64,000 bases of DNA from Cryptomeria japonica (lineage: Eukaryota; Streptophyta; Pinopsida; Cupressales; Cupressaceae), in contig NC_081412.1 of the NCBI RefSeq assembly GCF_030272615.1, forward strand, positions 138,388,747-138,452,746. Direction: 5' to 3'. The translations under genes and the position numbers were made by a program. Shown here in pieces: positions 33,790 through 42,852 of this stretch (position 1 is the stretch's first letter; every line of letters starts with the position of its first letter). The notes beneath the pieces were generated by a model that was given only the letters and a program-made list of their open reading frames with translations, searched no databases and was not told the origin of the DNA.

Positions 33790-36700
33790 ATGGCTCCCAA
33801 GATGCAAAAACTAGTTGTAGTTGAGACTATTGAGAAGCCCTCACTTAAGTATTCCTTACATCCCAAAGTGGCATCTGAACCCGATGAGAAAACTACATTC
33901 TCTCTTATTCCAAATAGGGTTCTATTGGTTGAAGATGTCATATTTTATACTAAGTGTCGTGTAGAAGAGCTAGGTCATACCAAAATTAAGGACATGTATG
34001 ATGAACTTTGCACCGATGGAATCCTGGATAGTAAGTATGAGCATATCAAGGTTAAGGGATTGACTGAAGCCCTAACCTATCCTCGATTTTTCAAACCCCA
34101 ATGGGTCAAATTTGTTTTGAGTAGAGTGCATGATGACTTTATGTGGTTAGAAGACCAACCGTTCAAGATCACCAAGGAGATTATTCACATAATCACTGGA
34201 TACCCTATATACGACCATGCCCGAGCATAGAAGATGATTTCACAGAAGGAACTGATAACCTTAACCAGAGTTGAGTCTAATTGCAGAGGTCTTAAGTTGA
34301 ATAATGTAACAGATGCAAAACTAAAGTTTGCAATTAGAGTCATCAGTTATTGTTTCTTTTAGTTGGTGAGAGAGAACAGTGTACCATGTGCAGCTATGGA
34401 TTTGGCCTATAAAATTGTGAAAAAGGGTATGAAAATTGATCTATGTGAAGTATTGTTGAAGAATATTTTTGAGAATCTCAACACAATAAGGAAACCTAAG
34501 AAGAATAACCTTGCTAACACACTAAAGTTTGGGTCACTCTTAGTGTGCATGTTCTTCTATTTTCAGAAGTTCTTTCCTTTAGTCGGTAACATTGTTTGGG
34601 AATTACACCGACCGATCACCCATTAGATAAATGATTTTATCAATCGGCTAGGTGATAATTTCAATGAGATAATGGATGCCTACTTTAATAAATTTCAGGA
34701 AAAGATGCATAACAGGTACAGGATCCCACCTCAGCTAGTGGAGAAATATAAGGATACTATATGTTTTGAAGTGGACACCGACTACTGTCATGTCAATGGA
34801 GTAGAACCCAGAACTCAATCTTTACCGCCTATGGGTTATGAGATTGATTTTGAGATTGCTCAACAACAAATAGATGCATTTCTGACACTTCCAAGGCACT
34901 CGACCGAGATCAGATATGGTACCTATGAAGAGGTAAAAGAGAAGGTAAAAATGAGCATAGTAGTACCAAAGGCTACTAGAAAAGCCACTAAAATGATAAA
35001 AGACTTAACTGAGAAATTTGGAGAAGGTTCTACCTCCACACCTACTAAGCCAATAGGTAGGAAAGATGATCAACTTTCAATTGAGGAAGAATCTGAAGCT
35101 CAGGAAGTAGCCATCACTCTGAGAATTGAGTTGCCAAAGGGAAAAATATTGAAAAGAAAGAAACAAGATACACCTAAGGTATCACCGACTCCACCAGTGA
35201 AATGACCTAACACTAGATCATCTGCAGTGTCACCCGGTAAGAGGCAGAAAAATGTTGAATTGCCTAAAGTTACAAAGACTTATAGAAAGTTGACCAGGAG
35301 ACTCATTTTGAATAAGGAGTCAAGTGACATAGAATTTGAAGACAAAAACAAATTTCAGATCATTAAAAGCACAAAGGAAGATGTACACAGTGTTGACAAC
35401 TTTTTTGCCAAATTGAAACAATATGGAGGATTTGGGTCATTCAAGTATGTTAAATATGACTCTCGGATAGAAGAAGAAAATAGACAAATAGAAGAGTCAG
35501 TAGTATTTACACTTCTCAAATTTTGAGTAGTTCCATTGGAAGTAACTAACTTTCTTCCAAAAGCATTATACTCTCATATTGACAACAAATGGAAATATGC
35601 TATGGACTCGGAGAAGCAGATAAGAGAAAGAGTTTTAGTACATCTCTTTCTAGACATGTCGGTAGATGATATTAGAAATCATTTGAAAAACTACTAGACA
35701 AATTTTCAAGTGAAGCATAGAGCCTTGAAAATGATGAATGGACTTTATCTTGAAGTCAAAAAGGAAACTAAAGAAAAATGGCAAGAAATCTTCAGAATTC
35801 AAACCAAAGAACCTCAAGGTGAAGTAGAAATAGTTGACATTACCGAGCAAGATCTTGCTTCAACTATTCAACAAGATGAGGATGTCATGGACACTAAGGC
35901 ACATGAAGAAGAAATGATCGAAGGAAATACCTATGCCAAACTGGTATCCAGTGAATCGGTCTTGGAACAGGTTAAGTCCTATCCTCCGGTAATTCAACAA
36001 GTGACAACTGAGATACCTCAGGACACAGAACAAGGCAAAGAGGATCATAAGGCTACACAAGGTGAATCTACCTCTCAAGCCACAAGCAAGCAAACTTCTC
36101 AAGCTCCTACAAGCACTAAAAATGCTACCACTGAGACCCCAAGCAAGGAATCACCGAAGGCTACAATAAAGGCTATAGAAACTGACAAAAGTGTTTCTCC
36201 CATCGAGCAACATACCAAGGAAGATCAAGCCTCCAAAGCCACTATACTCATTCAACTAGTGAAGGCATCATCATCAAAGGAGAAGAAAGCAAAGAAGCAC
36301 AATTTCAAGATAGATCTGTCAAAACCTATTCTGCTACCAAATGTTGACATTTCCAAACTAAAAGGGCAAGCACTTATTGAATTTGGTGAGTTGTACAAAG
36401 CCAAAGCAGAACAAGAAAAACATATAGCCATTCAAAAGAAGAACTGAGTACTTCAGAAGGTTAAAGCATTATTGACAGACATGCTACCTAAAGCTATCGT
36501 AAGTAAAGATGTTGCCATCCATATGCAATTGGATGAACTACTCACTCAATTGGAAACATCAGGAGTAGAGGAATCAGAATACCTTAGCAAATTAAAAGAA
36601 AAAGATCTAACTACCAAGATGATTGAAGAAGTGCAGAAAGCCATTGCTATAGGTAAAATCAAGCTTGTTGGATTCATTGCTGAGTTGTCCCCTCAACTCA

Positions 36701-37164
36701 AGCACATTATTTATTTATTCTATAAATTATGTACATTTTCATTCTTTATTAAATATATCAAGCAGAAGACCGAAGTCATTGAAAAAGAGATTACTGATCT
36801 CTCAAATAAACTGACTACCAAGCAAAATTCTATTCAAAATTTTTATACCAAGCTACAAACTCTTATGGCTTAGTAGTTAGAACTTTGGAATGACGAGCAC
36901 AAAATAAGGATGGATATTATGACTCTTTAGACATTATTTATTCCCCATCTGTCATTAGTACAAGAGTAGATCAACCAAGCTACCCAACTGTCCACACAAG
37001 CAGAGGGAAGCACTTTAGGTGGTTCGATTTCATTGTTAGTTGATATTAATGCTTAGAATTATTTAATGGAAACTATCAAGGGTGCACTTACCAACACTCT
37101 CACCGATGCTCATACTAAGTATAAATCTATTTTTGATCAGTTGCCCCCACCGAATGGTAACTAG
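33790..37164 (+). pseudogene. NA2 ORF2: large unknown protein conserved with NA1 ORF2
   Basis: ATG at 33790 (MAPKMQKLVVVE) to TAG at 37162, about 1124 codons in one frame with about a dozen point stops and no frameshift, which argues for a real ancestral gene. Residues 1-290 align with NA1 ORF2: VEDVIFY, VEELGHTKIKDMY, VKFVLSRVHDDFMWLE, FKITKEIIHIITGYP, MKIDLCEVLLKN and LKFGSLLVCMFFY. Next come a region with YKDTICFE, basic Lys/Arg-rich segments (about 35100-35320), a Thr/Ser/Gln/Lys-rich low-complexity region (about 35990-36250), a conserved-looking block ILLPNVDISKLKGQALIEFG (about 36331) and a C-terminal coiled coil. No catalytic motif of any retroelement enzyme is seen. Function unknown. 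Confidence 0.8.
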
Positions 37165-37435
37165 TTTTGATGTTTGTCAAAAAGGAGGAGTGTATCTAGT
37201 ATATACAGAGTATCTGAGTGTACAAATGAAATTGTCAGGGGGAGCATGGAATATCAAGGGCATGCAAATCAAGTTTTGTACAACATATTGATAAGGGGAG
37301 TATGTATTCAAAGTATGTATTTGAACGAATGTATATACTATCATTTCAGTCACATTTTGTAAGTATATAGATTTTGTGTTATGACTTTGAAAGGAGTTTT
37401 GTCAAACATACCAAACTAATGTCAAAAGGGGAGAT
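37165..37435 (+). other. NA2 3' untranslated region and polypurine tract
   Basis: Purine runs occur near 37178-37190 (AAAAAGGAGGAG), 37230-37242 (CAGGGGGAGCA), 37290-37300 and directly at the LTR (37424-37435, AAAAGGGGAGAT). No gene. Confidence 0.65.
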
Positions 37436-38629
37436 TGTTACTATTTACTAAGTTGTCATTAGTTTTATATTCAAAGTCATCCTATATACCTTAGTCAGTT
37501 AATGCTATAGAAAGATTCAGTTGGTAAGCACTAAGGGTGTCAGTTACAGAAGAAAGGCTAGTCACCGAGATGATATATACCGAGCTGTCTACAAAGTAAA
37601 TTTCCTATGTCCACTGAGTAGCAAAGAAGGTACACTGAGTTAATCTGAACCGAGTGGAAATGTGTTACCAGATTCAATGAACCTGGACACATATGTGGAA
37701 ATGTGTTACAAGATTCGAGAACAGGGAACTGTTATTTCATAGGGAATTGCACTTAAAGATTTTGTATGGTTTTGAGGAAGTTTATCCAATGAAATAATTT
37801 CTATGTTTATTCATTCGATAAAACATGTTTGTATAATTGATGTATGAACAAGATCACCGCCTTAGAGATCTATATAAAGAGTGATTTGAGTATCTAAGCA
37901 AGAAGAGAGAAAAAAGATGCTGAGTTGAAGATAAAAATCTTGTGAAAAGATAAGATGTGATGATTGAACAAAGGTATTCAGAGGTCACCGAGAAGACTTT
38001 TAGAAAATAGTTTAAGGGACAAAGAATATAGAAGAGGTCACCGAGTTGATCTGTCAATTACCGAGGTATGCTATGAGCATGGTAATTTCATATTGAGCAC
38101 ATTGAGTCTGCTATAACATTTCAGATGTAAAGTTGCAGATATTTTTGTAAAAGATTTTGATTGAATTATTTTGAGTTGTGTTAGAAACCTTTAACAGGGT
38201 AAAAGACTAACAAGGTCTATAAATTGTAAAGCCTTTAACTAGGTACAACATTTTGTAAAAATGTTTGTAAAATCCTTTAGCAAGGTAGATCTAAAGGTCT
38301 TGATACTCTTAACAGGGTAAGCTATTAGAAATAGCTAAACATGTAGCTCTAACCGAGCAACCTTTATTATTGCAGTGATGAAGTTGTGGGTGCCATCCCC
38401 ACTGCAGTTTTTCTCTCTAACCAAGAGTTTCTACATAACCAAAAGTTTTGTGTTATGGAGTGAAATGTGTATGGATGTAATTTCTATGATTGTGTTTTGG
38501 CTTTATATATTATGAGATCAACTATATATATTTTATGTTTATCAGTAAGATTGTTTTTAAAGAAAAGTTTTGGAGTACTGATTCACCCCTCCCCTCTCAG
38601 TACATTAGCTTTCATTGTTGGACCTAACA
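37436..38629 (+). repeat. 3' LTR of NA2
   Basis: 1194 bp, TGTTACTATTTAC ... GGACCTAACA. Module: GTGGG (38386-38390) with CCCAC (38398-38402), then CTCT (38413-38416) with AGAG (38424-38427). Terminal hairpin: GTACTGA (38575-38581) with TCAGTAC (38597-38603), a perfect 7-bp stem. Confidence 0.93.
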
Positions 38630-40292
38630 CCTGTACTCCCTCCAAGGCCCAAACTCTCCTTTAACTGGATCACTCTGTCAATGGCCTAATCTATCACCCA
38701 CAGCACTACAGTCAACTCTGACTCTCATGCAAATAGCTGCACATCTCTAGCTGCCACCTCCACCTCCATATCCTCTAGTCGTGTCTGCAAAACTAATATC
38801 ATATGGCCCTGTAGATCTCCACCACTTATATCTCCCTCCCCCATATCCATACGTGCCTCTCTAGTGGCTCCCTCTCTAGTAGCTCCCTCCCCTGCATCCC
38901 TGCCACCTAATCTCATGCCTCCCTGCATCAAAGGTTCCTGTGATATCCACAACGGCTGCCCACCTCTCCCTCTCCATTGTAACCATCCACCACCCCCACC
39001 TCCACCTCCACCTCCAAATCCACCACCTCCTCCAAATCCTCCTCCTCCTCCATCACCTCCTCCTCCATCCCCACCACCTCCATCCCCTCTCCCTTGTCCA
39101 CCTACGCAACCTCCTCTCCTCCTTCATCTTTGTCTCCTCTCCTCCTTGAATGATGGAATAGGCTCTACTGGATCTGATATCCGAGGAATTAGATGTTCTG
39201 TAATGTACTGAGTGTACTCATCTGACACCACTGCATCTACAATCTTCGGCCTCATCTGCCATGGTCTCGCCTATAGCGTACAGAGCTCTAACAAAGCTTG
39301 ATCATAAGGTAAAACTGGCCCCCACTAGAACCTCTCTCGGACCACACGTGCATACTCTCCAGATCCACTAGGCAATCCCTACCTCTGTCCAAACTATCTC
39401 AACACTCTCCTAGGTACCTATCTCTCCACATTGTAGGTTGTCTTACCAATGAGGTATCGTGTCATAAACACATACGACAAGGCCTTTGCATCATCCTCCT
39501 AGGGATCGCACTCAATATACGGCCTCCAGATCACTGTATCTAAAGCGTCCAGTGCCCGCCGCCACCACTCTAACTTCCCCAGGTGGGGCTGACTCATCAT
39601 ATTGCCATACATATATACATAGGGTTGGTCTACTGTCCTAAATCTCAGACTCACCTGTCAAGTCATAGGAAGGTTCTCCCACGCCCAAATATGAAGAAGA
39701 GTGATCCCCACTCCCAATGAGCTCACCTCTCGGTATACTACCTCATGTAGCTCCTGATATAAGTGTGATACCATGCATGGTCCCCATGCAAAGTGGGTCC
39801 CCTCTATCATCATCTACTCTATAACCTAGCCCCAACCAATGGCCAGACCATGCAATTGTCGATCTGGGCATAGCAGTCCCCCAACAATCCCTAATAACAC
39901 AAATGGTAATGGCTCATACAAGGTAGCTATATCCTCCCATGCTACTGAACCATTGTCAATGAACACATCCTCATCAAAAATCTCTGCATTGCTGCTGTCC
40001 CCCAAGCTCAATCATACATCACCAGCTCTCCTCGAATGGGAATGTGTAGGATGGGCCATACATCCTCTAGTCTAACTGTCATCTCCTCTTTCGCTAAGTG
40101 AAACATGCATGTCTCACTATGCCACCGCTCTACCAATGTTGTGATCAAACTACAATTTATTTGAATCATGGGCATATACATAACGTCGTACATGCATGTC
40201 ACTGCAATGCAATCAACCTCGGCCTCTATCAATCGATCACGCAACACCTATGTGGTTGGATGTCTCTCCTGCATCTGTAAGACGTAAAGATC
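38630..40292 (-). pseudogene. Plant mobile domain (PMD) gene, antisense inside the Tat element
   Basis: Read on the minus strand from about 40292: LRDRLIEAEVDCIA, LITTLVERWHSETCMFHL, MTVRLEDVWPILHIPIRGE (the PMD core: a Trp-His-Ser-Glu-Thr segment, then a TL-x-DV-x2-[IL]L-x-[IL]P-I-x-GE motif), then after a frame change IGWG-x-VIE-x-MMIEGTHFAWGPC and PYVYMYGNMM. A Gly-rich tract (GGG/GGD/GGF) follows at about 39110-38985, then a coiled-coil-like piece (38952-38725) and RVIQLKESLGLEG at the NA2 junction. PMD proteins include host silencing factors (Arabidopsis MAIN/MAIL1) and transposon-borne forms. Lying between pol and 3' LTR in antisense, with an equivalent in the next Tat-like element, it is a property of the element rather than a host gene. 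Stops and frameshifts show it is dead. Confidence 0.78.
39000..39105. repeat. CCWCCN/GGN low-complexity tract in the PMD gene
   Basis: The plus strand is a run of CACCTC/CTCCTC triplets. On the coding (minus) strand it is Gly-rich with scattered Asp and Phe. The homologous position in the other PMD gene encodes an Asp/Glu tract. Confidence 0.8.
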
Positions 40293-40563
40293 CTCCTACA
40301 CACATGCATCAATCATCATCATCAGTTGTTTTTTTTCAAACTTTCTTAAGTTTAAACCTAGACTATCAATCGATACTTTGATCAAGTATCTTCGGGTCTC
40401 AACAGGTAGGCAATCATGGCACACCTAGATTACAACAGACATTTATCCTAATGACCTACGTCTCAATAGGGCTGCTATGGTTCAAAGAAACTCACATCTC
40501 CATTCATCCATCATTGGCATCAGGAGATTCTCTTTCAACACATAGGGGCATCTATTTTCCTCA

Positions 40564-40840
40564 CAATAGCGCCACTTTGCAAACAATAGCACTAATATGC
40601 TGACAATCATGCTGAACCAACTACAAAATAGTGCTAAACCAATAATAGTGCTATAACAACTATACAATAGTGATACAAGCCATGCTCAATAGCACTAAAC
40701 ACATGGAAGCTCTAAATCAACTATGCAATAGCGCTACACTTTGCAAATGTGCTAAAACCACTATGCAATAGTACTATAGTGGCACAATAGCGCTAATTAA
40801 ATTGACAACAACGCCAAAACACAACTTTAGCGCTATTATT
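40564..40840 (-). repeat. 20-bp-period array of a CAATAGCGCTA-like motif, inverted relative to the leader array
   Basis: Copies of CAATAG[CT][GA]CTA begin near 40564, 40584, 40604, 40624, 40643, 40665, 40687, 40706, 40726, 40744, 40766, 40785 and 40806, with a last TTTAGCGCTATT near 40827. Spacing is 18-22 bp. On the minus strand this is the same motif as in 16883-17115, and it lies about 270 bp upstream of the PMD reading frame. Period 20 is not a multiple of 3, so it is not a protein repeat. Confidence 0.85.
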
Positions 40841-41386
40841 TTGACTCAACTTGGACAAACTAAAAAACCTATCAAAAATGCATAAAAATCAAAATTTCAA
40901 ATTCACATAGTGCTGGCCACTGGAATCAACGAACTCACTCTAGCCGATAATCTGCTATCAGTACTAGCATCCTGACTGCTGCTTGCTCTTTCCAAAAGGT
41001 CACTATCAAAGCTCAGCAATCACTAGGGAGACGAATGCAAATGACCTTGTTTTTACCCCTTCACCCCCATATATACCCTTTGCCATAACCCTAATTTTAC
41101 CCCGCTCACCACCGTGGTCCCTGTGAACTTCCAGAGCCTCCCATTTCTCCATATTATCTTTGATTTCTTCTATTTTTTCATCGGTATTGCTAAATTCTTT
41201 TCTTCTACCACCTCGCCAATTTTCATTCTTTTTCGAGAGATTGCCTGATTTTTCAAAAATTTTGGCCCATCTCTCGAGGGGGCATACCACCCATTAAATT
41301 AATATTTTATGGGGCATATTTCTTCACACCTATTTTTCTTTCTTTGAAATGACGCGATAAACTGCACTGTCTCAAAGAGGGGCGAA
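40841..41386 (+). other. Tat 3' region between the array and the 3' LTR
   Basis: No supported gene. It ends in the polypurine tract CAAAGAGGGGCGAA directly at the LTR. The stretch from about 41220, including a GCCCCATAAAAT/ATGCCCCCTCGAG-type phrase on the minus strand, is homologous to 60470-60580 in the third Tat-like element. Confidence 0.65.
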
Positions 41387-42852
41387 TGTAGTCACATAAA
41401 TCTGTTCAGTTTAATTAAATGAATATTTGCTATTTATTTGATTAAAAATCCACTAGCCATCAGTTAATTAAATTAATATTTAATTAATTCATCTTCAAAC
41501 ATTCTCCTATTAATTAAATAAATTATTCAATTTATTTTAATTAATTCATTAAACTAAATTCACAATCAATTAAATGAATAAAGTCTATTTATTTCATTTA
41601 AATCCCCTTTCCTCTTTTAAATAAATTAAATAAAATATTTATTTAAATCATTAAACCCCCCCCACTTGCATTCTTCTAAAAATGCAACTTGCACCTATTT
41701 GTTGAAAGAAATGAATTTTATTTTAATAAAAACCCTATTTTCTCTCACCCACCAAACCCACTTGCAATCCTAAAACCCCTTCTAGATTCTTCTAAACCCC
41801 TTCCTAATTAGCCTAATCCATCCCCTAATTATTGTCACATTCCTAAGCAACTTGGAGTCACTTCTCAAAGACTCCAAAGTCTTTGAAAAATATTTAATGC
41901 TTTATGTGTCCAACAAGCTAACCTCTAAAGTCTTCCAAACCACTAATGGCTCTTACATGACCATTTATGGTTAAATCCACTTGGACCCATGGTTAGAGAC
42001 TTTGACCCCAAACTCAACCTTCATGTGACCCATGTGTTTTCTCAAGCATTTATTGCTTTGACCATGGTTATCCTCACTAACTCTTGCACAAGAGTTTATC
42101 CATTGGATAAAAGCATTATTCTTTGAATAATGAATTTATTCACTCAACTCAACATTAATCTTACCTCCTAGGTTAACCCTCAGGTCATGTCAAGCATTTA
42201 ATGCTTCTTCCCTCTCCTCTCAACCCATCTCATGTTGACATTTGTCATCCTAGGATTAGATTGAAAGTCCTCATGTAGATCATAAACCATTCAATCCTGA
42301 CCCTTGTTGAGATTACTCAATCTCAACCATCCATTGCTCCATTTTACCTATAAATAGAGTTCATTTCGTCATAATCCAGATCCTAAAAACTTGTATGCAT
42401 TTACATTATAGTCATTTTTAGAGAGAGCATTTAGTATAAATCAATTATATTCACTCTTTTGGTTTATAATAAACACTAGCTAATTAGATAATCTCTTATT
42501 TTAGCTTTTGTTCATACTTGCATAGCATTATGTTAGTCAATTTTCAATCTTGAACCTCCATAAGACATTCATAGTGCAAAAAGTTGTTGAGAGCTACACT
42601 AATTCAGAACTTTGAGAGGAGAGGAACAAGGGAGGATGAGCTACAAGCATGGTGGAAGGCATTTGGAGATGTCTTCTTGCATTTATTTTCATAGTTAAAT
42701 GCTTCATTATGTTTCTAGTGTCTCTCTTGTTATGCTTGCTTAGATTAGTCTTTGGTTGATTAACACTAACATTTCTCTTTGTTTCTTGTGCTTCTTATGT
42801 GTTATACGACCACAGGTTTTTGTCTAACAATCTCCCATTTTGCAGAGCATCA
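41387..42852 (+). repeat. 3' LTR of the Tat element
   Basis: 1466 bp, TGTAGTCACATAAATCTG ... TTTTGCAGAGCATCA. Followed by AATAC, the mutated partner of GATAC at 15404-15408. Confidence 0.92.

Larger units (their letters stand above)
30489..38629 (+). mobile_element. NA2: complete LTR element without pol, carrying two unusual ORFs
   Basis: LTRs 30489-31684 and 37436-38629 are nearly identical by eye. The 3' copy starts TGTTACTATTTAC; the 5' copy starts TATTAC. Both end GGACCTAACA. PBS TGGTATCAGAGC at 31687-31698; polypurine tract AAAAGGGGAGAT ending at 37435. The 5.75-kb internal region has two ORFs in one frame (31747-33102; 33790-37164) and no protease, integrase, RT or RNase H. Instead of a 5-bp duplication, a 29-bp stretch of the PMD gene is repeated on both sides (30457-30485; 38630-38658, one mismatch). 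It is the innermost full-length element of the nest. Confidence 0.92.
15409..42852 (+). mobile_element. Giant Ty3/gypsy Tat-lineage element with antisense PMD gene
   Basis: LTRs 15409-16776 and 41387-42852 are in direct orientation and clearly homologous (TGTAGT[T/C]ACATAAATCTG at the start, TTTTGCAGAGCATCA at the end). The target duplication GATAC/AATAC (4 of 5) joins copia B correctly on both sides. A polypurine tract (CAAAGAGGGGCGAA) precedes the 3' LTR. Internal order: a 3.5-kb leader, gag, PR, a G-patch-like segment, RT, RNase H, a second archaeal-type RNase H, IN, a repeat-rich spacer, and an antisense PMD gene. The second RNase H and the Gag finger identify the Tat lineage. Its own length is about 18.5 kb after removing a solo LTR and NA2, in the size class of Ogre-like elements. 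Confidence 0.9.

Noticed and set aside
38864-39211. Pro-rich ORF (115 codons) resembling an extensin or hydroxyproline-rich protein
   Set aside because: It is the complement of the Gly-rich tract in the PMD gene; its prolines come from the CCWCCN repeat.
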